Assembly: GCF_030316885.1 (NCBI RefSeq)
Contig: NZ_JASZYQ010000001.1
Span: forward strand, 496,001 to 560,000
Length of the DNA stretch: 64,000 nucleotides
Source: Variovorax jilinensis
Lineage (GTDB): Bacteria > Pseudomonadota > Gammaproteobacteria > Burkholderiales > Burkholderiaceae_C
Direction: 5' to 3'
Positions 43,874-52,383 of the stretch are shown here, piece after piece. The notes under the pieces were generated by a model that saw nothing but the letters and a program-made list of their open reading frames with translations, had not been told where the DNA came from and made no database searches. Position 1 is the first letter of the stretch. Each line of letters begins with the position of its first letter. Made by a program: the position numbers and the translations under genes.

Positions 43874-46441
43874 TCAGCCCTCGGCGATGCGCCTCGACAG
43901 ATGTGCGAGCGCTTCCTCGACCTGGTCGACCAGGATCAGCGACAGGTCGCCGGGCGCCAGGCGCGCGAGCGCGGTGTCGATGGCGATGAACTCGCCGCGG
44001 ATTTCGTCGATGGCGCGCGTGCGCGAGGCGCCTTCCAGGCCCTGGCGCAGCAGCGCCATCACCTCGCCGTCGGCACGGCCGCGCTGGGCCGCGTCCTGAT
44101 AGAGGATGACGTCGTCGAAGGCCTGGCCGAGGATCGCGGTCTGGTCGCGGATGTCGCAGTCGCGGCGGTCGCCGGCGCCGCTGATCACCACCGAGCGCTT
44201 CTTGGCCGGCATGGTGTCGACCGCGGCCACCAGTGCGCGCATGGCGTCGGTGTTGTGGCCGTAGTCGGCGATCACGGTGGCGCCGCGGTAGTCCATCACG
44301 TTGAAGCGCCCGGGCACGCCCGCCGCATCGTTCTTGAAGCTCGCCAGGCCGCTGCGGATGGTTTCCCAGTCCAGGCCCACGGCCCAGGCCGCCGCGACCG
44401 AGGCCATCACGTTGTCGACCTGGAAGCCGATGCTGCCGTTGCGCGTGATCTGCACGTCGCGCAGCGGGATGCGCTCGCGCCACGAGCCCTCTGCCGCCAC
44501 GATCGCATCGCCGTCCACGTACACCGTGCGCTTGCCCTGCGCGCGGTGCGTGGCCATCACGGGATGGGCGCGGTCGGCGCTGAAGAAGATCACGCTGCCG
44601 GGGCAGGTGGTGGCCATCGCCGCCACGTTGGGATCTGCGGCGTTGAGCACCGCGTAGCCGCCGGGCGCGACGTTGCGCACGATCACGCGCTTGAGCACCG
44701 CCAGGTCCTCGACCGTCGTGATGTAGTTGAGGCCCAGGTGGTCGCCGCTGCCGATGTTGGTGACCACCGCCACCTGGCAGCGGTCGAAGCCCAGGCCCTC
44801 GCGCAGCACGCCGCCGCGCGCCACCTCGAAAACGGCTGCATCGACGTCGGGATGCAGCAGCACGTTGCGCGCGCTCTTGGGACCGCTGCAGTCGCCGCTG
44901 TCGGTCTGGCGGCCGTCGACGTAGACGCCGTCGGTATTGGTCATGCCGGTGCGCAGGCCGCTGCCCGTGAGCAGGTGGTTGATGAGCCGTGCGGTGGTGG
45001 TCTTGCCGTTGGTGCCGGTCACGGCGACCACCGGGATGCGGCCGTCGTCGCCATGCGCGAACAGCGTGTCCATCACAGCCTCGCCGACCGCGCGACCGCG
45101 GCCGAACGAGGGCGAGATGTGCATGCGCAGCCCGGGCGCGGCATTGACCTCGACCACGCCGCCGTGCTGTTCCTCGAGCGGGCGCAGCACGTTCTCGCAC
45201 ACCATGTCGACGCCGCAGATGTGCAGGCCGACCATCTGCGCCGCATCGACCGCGCGCGCCGCGACCTCGGGGTGCACGGTGTCGGTGACGTCGGTGGCGG
45301 TGCCGCCGGTCGAGAGGTTGGCGTTGTTGCGCAGCACCACGCGCTGGCCCAGCGCCGGCACGCTGTCGGGCGTGAGGTCCTGCGATTCGAGCCGGCCGAC
45401 CGCGATGTCGTCGAGCCGGATCTTGGTCAGCGAGGTGGCATGGCCCTCGCCGCGGCGCGGGTCCTGGTTGACCGCCTCGACCAGCTCTCGCACCGACTTC
45501 AGGCCGTCGCCGATCACCTGGGGCGGATCGCGCCGCGCCGCCGCGACCAGCTTGTCGCCGACCACCAGCAGGCGGAAGTCGAAGCCGGGCAGGAACTTCT
45601 CGACCATCACCTCGCCGTAGACGGCGGCCGATTCGTAGGCCGCGAGCAGCTGCTCGCGGGTCGTGATGTTGACCGTCACGCCCTTGCCCTGGTTGCCGTC
45701 CTGCGGCTTGACGACCACCGGCAGGCCGATCTCCTCGGCCGCCGCCCAGCCGTCCTCGGCGTCGGACACGGGGCGGCCCAGCGGCACCGGAACGCCGGCC
45801 GCGTTGAGCAGCTGCTTGGTGAGTTCCTTGTCCTGCGCGATCGACTCGGCGACGCCGCTGGTGCTGTCGACCTCGGCGGCCTGGATGCGGCGCTGCTTGG
45901 AGCCCCAGCCGAACTGCACCAGGCTGCCGCTGGTCAGGCGCCGGTACGGAATGCCGCGCGCCACGGCGGCATCGACGATCGAGCCGGTGCTGGGCCCCAG
46001 GCGCTCGGACTCGTCGAGATCGCGCAGCTCGGTGATGGCCGCGATGGCGTCGAAGGCGGTGTCGGCCTGCGCCGCAGCGATCAGCTCGCCGGCCAGTTCG
46101 AGCGCGCGCCGGCCGACCGCCTCCTCGCTGTACTGGACGGCGACCTGGTAGGTGCCTTCTTCCAGCGTGCGCGAGGTGTGGCCGAAGTTGACGGGGCAGC
46201 CGGCCTGCGACTGCAGGGCGACGGCGGCGTTCTCGAACACGTGGGCGAGCGCCAGCGGCTGGCCCAGCACCAGCGGGTGCAGCTCGCCGATGGTCGGGAA
46301 CAGGGCGCGCAGGCGCGACTCGAAGCCGGCCAGGTGCTCGATCGTGTTCTCGTCGCCGGTGCAGGCGACGATCGCCTCCATGCAGGTGTGGCGGCTCCAC
46401 AGGTTGGGGCCGCGCAGGGCGCGGATGCGGGTGACTTCCAT
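43874..46441 (-). CDS. cphA: Cyanophycin synthetase
   Basis: CphA1 polymerises aspartate and arginine into the storage polymer cyanophycin using ATP. The 855-residue protein has the N-terminal domain (about 1-160), an ATP-grasp domain (about 215-475: LPVVVKPQDGNQGKGVTVNI, GVDMVCENV, VVEVNAAPGLRMH) that adds Asp to the backbone, and a Mur-ligase-like half that adds Arg. In the latter the P-loop VTGTNGKTTTARL is intact with Lys480, and the C-terminal Mur lobe is present (VIADYGHNTDAM, VISGAGDRRD). Length fits the 850-900 of active enzymes. It lies 33 nt downstream of the second synthetase on the same strand. Confidence 0.96.
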   Translation of the reverse strand: MEVTRIRALRGPNLWSRHTCMEAIVACTGDENTIEHLAGFESRLRALFPTIGELHPLVLGQPLALAHVFENAAVALQSQAGCPVNFGHTSRTLEEGTYQVAVQYSEEAVGRRALELAGELIAAAQADTAFDAIAAITELRDLDESERLGPSTGSIVDAAVARGIPYRRLTSGSLVQFGWGSKQRRIQAAEVDSTSGVAESIAQDKELTKQLLNAAGVPVPLGRPVSDAEDGWAAAEEIGLPVVVKPQDGNQGKGVTVNITTREQLLAAYESAAVYGEVMVEKFLPGFDFRLLVVGDKLVAAARRDPPQVIGDGLKSVRELVEAVNQDPRRGEGHATSLTKIRLDDIAVGRLESQDLTPDSVPALGQRVVLRNNANLSTGGTATDVTDTVHPEVAARAVDAAQMVGLHICGVDMVCENVLRPLEEQHGGVVEVNAAPGLRMHISPSFGRGRAVGEAVMDTLFAHGDDGRIPVVAVTGTNGKTTTARLINHLLTGSGLRTGMTNTDGVYVDGRQTDSGDCSGPKSARNVLLHPDVDAAVFEVARGGVLREGLGFDRCQVAVVTNIGSGDHLGLNYITTVEDLAVLKRVIVRNVAPGGYAVLNAADPNVAAMATTCPGSVIFFSADRAHPVMATHRAQGKRTVYVDGDAIVAAEGSWRERIPLRDVQITRNGSIGFQVDNVMASVAAAWAVGLDWETIRSGLASFKNDAAGVPGRFNVMDYRGATVIADYGHNTDAMRALVAAVDTMPAKKRSVVISGAGDRRDCDIRDQTAILGQAFDDVILYQDAAQRGRADGEVMALLRQGLEGASRTRAIDEIRGEFIAIDTALARLAPGDLSLILVDQVEEALAHLSRRIAEG

Positions 46442-46474
46442 GTCAGGACTCCACGGCGGAACGATTCCGGCCGC

Positions 46475-48715
46475 TCAAGCTAGTTGGGATTGCGGCGAAA
46501 CCAGGGTCTGCGACAGCTGCAGCGATGCCAGCGCCGCCTGCAGGTCGGCCTCGAAGGCCTCGACGCCGGCGCCGATCAGGTTCAGGGGAATGCCCAGGGC
46601 CCAGCCCGCGGCAACCGCCGCAAGCAGGCTCTCCAGGCTCACGCCCGCATGGGTGGCGCGCCAGATCGTGAGGCGGCCCAGGCCCGGCAGGAAGGATTCG
46701 CTGCTGCCCTTGGCCAGCACCACGCGGTCCTGGCGCACCAGCACGGCCTTGCCGCCGCTGGTCTGGTGGCGCAGCAGTGCCTCGGCCTGCGGCTCGGCGC
46801 TGTAGAGGATCACGTCGCCGTCGCACAGCGGCGCCAGGCCGGCCACGCGCTGGTCGGCCGCATTGAGCACGGCCGTGCCTTCGGGCAGCACGACGTCGAC
46901 CTGGGTGCGCAGCACGCGCACCATCTGGTCGCTCTCGGTGATGTCGAATTCGCCCAGCGCCTCGGCGCCGTCGAGGTCGGTCACGATGCCGACTTCGCAG
47001 CGGTCGTAGGCTAGGCCGTCGCGCAGGATGGTCTCGGCGCCGTTCTCGATCACCACCGCCTGCACGGCGCGGTTCACGAGCAGGCGATGGCCGGCTTCCC
47101 AGTGGGCGCTGTCGCGCGCATCGACGCGGCGCCGTTCGAGGAACAGGCCGTCGCGGCAGGCCAGGCCCGTGTGGCGGCCGCCGAGGCCGATCAGCCAGGC
47201 CACCAGGCGCGACAGCACGGCGGTGTCGCGCGAGCCGGCGACGCCGACCACCGGGATGCGGCCGGGCGCGTCCTCGGGGAACAGGTGGTCGCAGATGGCG
47301 CGTCCGACCGGGCGCGGCGAGCCGACCAGCGGCTTCAGGTGCATCAGCAGGCCGGGGCCGGCATTGACCTCGACGATGGCGCCGCCCTGTGCGGCCAGCG
47401 GCCGCGCGATGTCCAGCGCCACCAGGTCGATGCCCGCGATGTCCAGGCCGACCACGCGGGCCGCGAGCACCGCCGCATGCGCGACCTCGGGGTGCACCTG
47501 GTCGGTGCAGTCGATCGCCATGTTGCCGTTGCGCTGGATGGTGACCACGCGACCGGCGGCCGGCACCGCGTCGGCATCGAGTTCCTGGCGCTTGAGTTCG
47601 AGCTGCAGCTTGGCGTCGGTCGCGATCACGATCACGTCGAGCGGATATTCCTCCTCGGCGCCGCGCCGCGGATCGCTGTTGAGCTGGCTGTCGATCAGCT
47701 GCGCCACGGTGGCAGTGCCGTCGCCCGTGACGGTGATGATCTCGCCGCGCGCTGCCGCCACCACCTGTCCGCCGACCACCAGCAGTCGATGCTCGTGGCC
47801 GCGGATGAAGCGCTCGACCATCACGTCGCTGCCCTCGGGCTCGGCGACGGCGAAGGCGGCCATGACCTCCTCGCGGGTGTGAAGCTCGAGCGAGACGCCG
47901 CGTCCGTGGTTGGCGTCCGAGGGCTTGACCACGACCGGCAGGCCGATGTCCTCGGCCGCTTCCCAGGCTTCGTCGGCATCGGCGACGACCTGGCCCTCGG
48001 GCACCGGCACGCCGCAGCTTGCGAGCAGCGACTTGGTGAGTTCCTTGTCGCTCGCGATCGATTCGCCGATGGCGCTGGTGTAGTCGGTCTCGGCGGTCCA
48101 GATGCGCTGCTGGTTGGCGCCGTAGCCGAGCTGCACGAGGTTGCCGGCATTGAGCCGCAGGTGCGGGATGCCGCGGTCGGCGGCGGCGCCCACGATGCAG
48201 GCGGTGCTCGGGCCGAGGTAGCAATCCTCGACCTTGGCCTTGACCGCATCCACCGCGCGCTGCACCTCGGCGGCGCCGAAGGGCTGGTCGTTGATCGCTG
48301 CCATCAGCAGCCGGTGGCCCTCGGCCAGCGCGACCCGTGCGACCTGCTCGTCGCGGGCGCGGAACACCATGCGATAGACGCCGTGCTGCGAGGTGCTGCG
48401 GGTTTGCCCGAAGCCGGTCGGCATGCCGGCGAGGTTCAGCAGCTCGATCACCACGTGCTCGAGCACGTGGCCGGCCCAGGTGCCTTCGTTGAGGCGCTGG
48501 ATGAAGCCGCCGCGCTCGCCGACGCCGCAATGGTGCTCGATCAGCGCCGGCAGCAGGGTGGTGAGCCGCTCGGTGAAGCCGGGGATCAGGTTCGACGGAT
48601 GGTCCTCGAGCGCGCCCAGGTCGAGCCAGACCTCGAGCACGGGCCGGTAGGTCCAGAGGTTGGGGCCGCGCAAATAGTTGATGCGCAGCAGGCGGATGTC
48701 GTCGAAACGGGTCAT
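46475..48715 (-). CDS. cphA2: Second cyanophycin synthetase (CphA2-like, degenerate Mur-ligase half)
   Basis: A 746-residue homologue of CphA with the N-terminal and ATP-grasp parts intact (LPVVVKPSDANHGRGVSLEL, IVEVNAGPGLLMH). The Mur-type P-loop is degraded: where CphA1 has GTNGKTTT this protein has GSRDTAVL (around residues 493-500). It also stops before the C-terminal Mur lobe, about 110 residues short of CphA1. This matches CphA2-type enzymes, which join beta-Asp-Arg dipeptides with the ATP-grasp site only. I chose the ATG at 48715 (MTRFDDIRLLRINYLRGPNL), because CphA1 also starts close to RGPNLW; an ATG at 48775 is also in frame. It is the first gene of the cphA2-cphA pair and is divergent from the ABC transporter. 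Confidence 0.92.
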   Translation of the reverse strand: MTRFDDIRLLRINYLRGPNLWTYRPVLEVWLDLGALEDHPSNLIPGFTERLTTLLPALIEHHCGVGERGGFIQRLNEGTWAGHVLEHVVIELLNLAGMPTGFGQTRSTSQHGVYRMVFRARDEQVARVALAEGHRLLMAAINDQPFGAAEVQRAVDAVKAKVEDCYLGPSTACIVGAAADRGIPHLRLNAGNLVQLGYGANQQRIWTAETDYTSAIGESIASDKELTKSLLASCGVPVPEGQVVADADEAWEAAEDIGLPVVVKPSDANHGRGVSLELHTREEVMAAFAVAEPEGSDVMVERFIRGHEHRLLVVGGQVVAAARGEIITVTGDGTATVAQLIDSQLNSDPRRGAEEEYPLDVIVIATDAKLQLELKRQELDADAVPAAGRVVTIQRNGNMAIDCTDQVHPEVAHAAVLAARVVGLDIAGIDLVALDIARPLAAQGGAIVEVNAGPGLLMHLKPLVGSPRPVGRAICDHLFPEDAPGRIPVVGVAGSRDTAVLSRLVAWLIGLGGRHTGLACRDGLFLERRRVDARDSAHWEAGHRLLVNRAVQAVVIENGAETILRDGLAYDRCEVGIVTDLDGAEALGEFDITESDQMVRVLRTQVDVVLPEGTAVLNAADQRVAGLAPLCDGDVILYSAEPQAEALLRHQTSGGKAVLVRQDRVVLAKGSSESFLPGLGRLTIWRATHAGVSLESLLAAVAAGWALGIPLNLIGAGVEAFEADLQAALASLQLSQTLVSPQSQLA

Positions 48716-48842
48716 GAAAACGTTCGATGTGCTTTGGCCGAGCACGGACGCGCCCTCAAGCGCGCCCATGGCCATCGGTCAGAATCGGCGCGCGAGGAGC
48801 GCCATGAAGGGTCCGTCGGCGGGCCAGAGATACAGAAACACA

Positions 48843-51116
48843 ATGCAACATCACGATCCAGTCGAAGCCGCGGGGGGCGAAACCGGAGAGGCTTCAGACG
48901 CTCTGAAAAGCCGACTCTCCGTCGCGGAAAACGTTCTGGCGACCTTCGCGGTTGACCTCGACGACCAACTTCGCTTCCAGCCGGGCCTGCTGGCGCTGAC
49001 CGAGAACCGGCTGCTGGCCCGCGACGCCGCGGGCGCCTGGACCGAGTGGGCCATTCCCGGCGACGGCGGCCTGGCGCTCTACTGGAGCGATCACGCGGGG
49101 GTCGGCACGCTGGAATTGCACGACGGACAGGCGCTCCGGGCACGCTGGCGCTGCACGCTGGCCCAGCAGGCGGGCGCGCTGCGGCTCCAGAAGCTCTTCG
49201 ATGCCCGGATGGCGGGAGTCGCCCAGGCGACAGCCCGGACCGAGGCGGAGGACCCGATCGGGGAGACCGAGCTGCAGGCGCCGCCCTCGACCTGGGTGCT
49301 GCTGCGCCTGGGCCGCTTCGCCCGGCCCTACCGCAAGCAGCTGATCGCGGGCTTCCTGCTCACGCTGGCCTCGACCGCCGCCACCCTGGTGCCGCCGTAC
49401 CTCACGATCCCGCTGATGGACGACATCCTGATCCCGTTCCAGAACGGCCAGCAGATCGCGGTCACGAAGGTCGTGATGTTCCTGTCCGCGCTGCTGGCTG
49501 CCGCGCTGGCCGGCTGGGCGCTGGGCTGGGCCCGGACCTACCTGCTCGCGCTGGTGTCCGAGCGCATCGGCGCCGATCTGCGCACCACGACCTACGAACA
49601 TCTGCTGACGCTGCCGCTCGACTACTTCGGCGGCAAGCGCACGGGCGACCTGATGGCGCGCATCGGCTCGGAAACCGACCGCATCAACGTCTTCCTGTCG
49701 CTGCACGCGCTCGACTTCCTGACCGACGTGCTGATGATCACGATGACCGCCGTGATCCTGTTCTCGATCAATCCGCTGCTGGCCGTGGTCACGCTGGTGC
49801 CGCTGCCCTTCATCGCCTGGATGATCCACGTGGTGCGCGACCGGCTGCGCACCGGCTTCGAGAAGATCGACCGGGTCTGGAGCGAGGTCACGAACGTGCT
49901 CGCCGACACCATCCCGGGCATCCGCGTGGTCAAGGCCTTCGCGCAGGAGAAGCGCGAGGCCGACCGCTTCCGCGAAGCGAACAAATACAACCTGCAGGTC
50001 AACGACAAGCTCAACAAGACCTGGTCGCTCTTCACGCCCAGCGTCTCGCTGCTCACCGAGATCGGACTGCTGGTGGTGTGGGGCTTCGGCATCTGGCAGG
50101 TGGCGCGCGGCCGCATCACGGTCGGGGTGCTGACCGCCTTCATCGCCTACATCGGCCGTTTCTACACGCGGCTCGACTCGATGAGCCGGATCGTCTCGGT
50201 GACGCAGAAGGCGGCTGCGGGCGCCAAGCGCATCTTCGACATCCTCGACCACGTGAGCAACGTGCCGGAGCCCGCCAACCCGGTGAAGGTCGAGCGCGTG
50301 CAGGGCCGCATCGAGATGGCCGGCGTGGGCTTTCGCTACGGCAGCCGGGCCGTGATCCGCGACCTCGACCTGGTGATCGAGCCTGGCGAGATGATCGGCC
50401 TCGTGGGCCACAGCGGTTCCGGCAAGAGCACGCTGGTGAACCTGATCTGCCGCTTCTACGACGTCACCGATGGCGCCATCAAGGTCGACGGCACCGACAT
50501 CCGCCGCTTCGCGGTGGCCGACTACCGGCGCCACGTCGGCCTGGTGCTGCAGGAGCCCTTCCTGTTCTTCGGCACCATCGCGCAGAACATCGCCTACGGC
50601 AAGCCCGACGCGACGCGCGAGGAGATCGTCGCCGCCGCGCGCGCCGCCCATGCACACGACTTCATCCTGCGCCTCGCGCACGGCTACGACTCGCTGGTGG
50701 GCGAGCGCGGCCAGGGCCTCTCGGGCGGCGAGCGCCAGCGCATCAGCATCGCGCGTGCGCTCCTGATCGACCCGCGCATCCTGATCCTCGACGAGGCGAC
50801 CTCGGCGGTCGACACCGAGACCGAGAAGGAGATCCAGAAGGCGCTCGACAACCTCGTGAAGGGCCGCACCACGATCGCGATCGCGCACCGGCTGTCGACG
50901 CTGCGCAAGGCCGACCGTCTGGTGGTGATGGACCGCGGCGAGGTGGTCGAGGTCGGACCGCACGATGCGCTGATGGAAAAGCAGAACGCCTACTGGCGGC
51001 TCTACCAGGCGCAGCTGCGGCAGGCCGACGACGAGAGCGCGGGCGCGGCGGCCGAACGGGCCTCGGTCACGCTGGCGCTCGGCGGCCATGCCGCGCATCC
51101 GGCGGGGGACGCATGA
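48843..51116 (+). CDS. ABC transporter (fused permease/ATPase), cyanophycin-associated
   Basis: A 757-residue half-type ABC exporter. An unusual N-terminal extension of about 130 soluble residues comes first, then six membrane helices (about 150-440) and a nucleotide-binding domain. The latter has Walker A GHSGSGKST (Lys528), signature LSGGERQRISIARALL and Walker B ILILDEATSAVD. It is divergent from cphA2 by 127 nt and overlaps the DUF1854 gene by 4 nt. ABC proteins of this kind are regularly found beside cyanophycin synthetase genes in betaproteobacteria, but the substrate is unknown. Export of dipeptides or polymer-related products is a guess. Confidence 0.9.
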   Translation: MQHHDPVEAAGGETGEASDALKSRLSVAENVLATFAVDLDDQLRFQPGLLALTENRLLARDAAGAWTEWAIPGDGGLALYWSDHAGVGTLELHDGQALRARWRCTLAQQAGALRLQKLFDARMAGVAQATARTEAEDPIGETELQAPPSTWVLLRLGRFARPYRKQLIAGFLLTLASTAATLVPPYLTIPLMDDILIPFQNGQQIAVTKVVMFLSALLAAALAGWALGWARTYLLALVSERIGADLRTTTYEHLLTLPLDYFGGKRTGDLMARIGSETDRINVFLSLHALDFLTDVLMITMTAVILFSINPLLAVVTLVPLPFIAWMIHVVRDRLRTGFEKIDRVWSEVTNVLADTIPGIRVVKAFAQEKREADRFREANKYNLQVNDKLNKTWSLFTPSVSLLTEIGLLVVWGFGIWQVARGRITVGVLTAFIAYIGRFYTRLDSMSRIVSVTQKAAAGAKRIFDILDHVSNVPEPANPVKVERVQGRIEMAGVGFRYGSRAVIRDLDLVIEPGEMIGLVGHSGSGKSTLVNLICRFYDVTDGAIKVDGTDIRRFAVADYRRHVGLVLQEPFLFFGTIAQNIAYGKPDATREEIVAAARAAHAHDFILRLAHGYDSLVGERGQGLSGGERQRISIARALLIDPRILILDEATSAVDTETEKEIQKALDNLVKGRTTIAIAHRLSTLRKADRLVVMDRGEVVEVGPHDALMEKQNAYWRLYQAQLRQADDESAGAAAERASVTLALGGHAAHPAGDA

Positions 51117-51649
51117 GCGCCGCCCGACCGCCCGAAGGCGCTCGCAGCGCCGCCGACAGTGAAGGCCATCCCATGGGCGCCACGCCGATGAAGCTCCAGA
51201 TCGAACGCGACGGCTTCGGCCGCCTCGTGCTGACCGACGACGACGGCGTGCCTCATGTCGGCGTGCTGCCGGTGCGGGCCTTTCCGCTCACGGCGCCCGA
51301 CGACGGCATCTCGCTGGTCGGGCCCGACGGCCGCGAGCGCGTCTGGATCGACCACCTCGACGCCTTGCCGCCGGCGGCGCGCGAACTGATCGCGCAGGAT
51401 CTCGCTGCACGCGACTTCGCGCCCACGCTGCTGCGGCTGCACAAGGTCTCGAGCTTCGGCGTGCCGAGCACCTGGACCGTGAGCACCGATCGCGGCGACA
51501 CGCGCTTCGTGCTCAAGGCCGAGGAGGACATCCGCCGGCTCGAGGACGGCGCCCTGCTGATCGCGAGCGCGAGCGGCGTGCAGTTCCGCATCCCGGATGC
51601 CAAGGCGCTCGACCGTGCGTCGAGGAAGCTGCTCGAGCGCTTCCTGTAG
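51113..51649 (+). CDS. DUF1854 family protein, cyanophycin-associated
   Basis: A 178-residue soluble protein of the DUF1854 family, with [20 protein letters not shown] and [20 protein letters not shown] as recognisable parts. The ATG overlaps the ABC transporter stop by 4 nt. Interestingly, the ABC protein's own N-terminal extension is similar in general plan (short beta-rich soluble part), so the two may interact. In-frame ATGs at 51173 and 51188 might be the true start, since the first 25 residues are low in complexity. The family is of unknown function and follows the cyanophycin ABC gene in related species. Confidence 0.85.
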   Translation: MSAARPPEGARSAADSEGHPMGATPMKLQIERDGFGRLVLTDDDGVPHVGVLPVRAFPLTAPDDGISLVGPDGRERVWIDHLDALPPAARELIAQDLAARDFAPTLLRLHKVSSFGVPSTWTVSTDRGDTRFVLKAEEDIRRLEDGALLIASASGVQFRIPDAKALDRASRKLLERFL

Positions 51650-51681
51650 CACGCGGGGGATCACTTAAAGTCCGTCGGACC

Positions 51682-52383
51682 ATGCACAGCACCGCCCTCG
51701 TTCTCTTTTCAGGTGGCCAGGACTCCACCACCTGCCTGGCCGATGCGCTGGCCCGCTACGAGCGCGTCGAGACCATCGGCTTCGACTACGGACAGCGGCA
51801 TCGGATCGAGCTCGACGCGCGCCTGACCGTGCTGGCCCGGCTGCGCGAGCGCTTCCCCGAGTGGGCGCCGCGGCTCGGTGAAGACCACCTGCTGTCGGTC
51901 GACGTGCTCGGCCAGGTCAGCGCCTCGTCGCTGACGCAGGACATCGCCTTCGAGATGCAGTCCAACGGCCTTCCGAACACCTTCGTGCCGGGCCGCAACC
52001 TGCTGTTCCTCACGCTGGCGGCGGCATTGGCCTACCGGCGCGGGCTCGAGGTGATCGTGACGGGCGTCTGCGAGACCGACTTCTCGGGCTACCCCGACTG
52101 CCGCGACGACACCATGAAGGCGATGCAGGTCGCGCTCACGCTCGGCATGGACCGCCGCTTCGTGATCGACACGCCGCTGATGTGGATCGACAAGGCCGCC
52201 ACTTGGGCCATGGCGCACCGCCTCGGCGGCACCGCGCTGGTGGATTTGATCGTCGAGGACACGCACACCTGCTACCTCGGCGACCGCAGCCACCGCCAGG
52301 CCTGGGGCTGGGGCTGCGGCAGCTGCCCGGCCTGCGAGCTGCGCGCCCGCGGCTGGGAACGCTACGTCGCCTCGACCTTGTAG
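51682..52383 (+). CDS. queC: 7-cyano-7-deazaguanine synthase
   Basis: QueC makes preQ0, the precursor of queuosine in tRNA, from 7-carboxy-7-deazaguanine, ammonia and ATP. The 233-residue protein has the PP-loop SGGQDST at residues 10-16, [15 protein letters not shown], and [16 protein letters not shown]. The zinc site is Cys197, Cys212, Cys215 and Cys218 ([11 protein letters not shown]). Length is normal. It starts 32 nt after the DUF1854 gene, too close for a separate long leader or riboswitch. Its 3' end overlaps the convergent ABC transporter gene by 22 nt. Confidence 0.96.
   Translation: MHSTALVLFSGGQDSTTCLADALARYERVETIGFDYGQRHRIELDARLTVLARLRERFPEWAPRLGEDHLLSVDVLGQVSASSLTQDIAFEMQSNGLPNTFVPGRNLLFLTLAAALAYRRGLEVIVTGVCETDFSGYPDCRDDTMKAMQVALTLGMDRRFVIDTPLMWIDKAATWAMAHRLGGTALVDLIVEDTHTCYLGDRSHRQAWGWGCGSCPACELRARGWERYVASTL

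Noticed and set aside
43757..46483. Plus-strand open frame of about 900 codons opposite cphA
   Set aside because: Composition (His, Asp, Ala, Val runs) is an antisense image of the cyanophycin synthetase gene, which has all its catalytic motifs on the minus strand.
51650..51681. preQ1 riboswitch upstream of queC
   Set aside because: Only 32 nt separate queC from the gene before it, and no pseudoknot-like pattern is visible.
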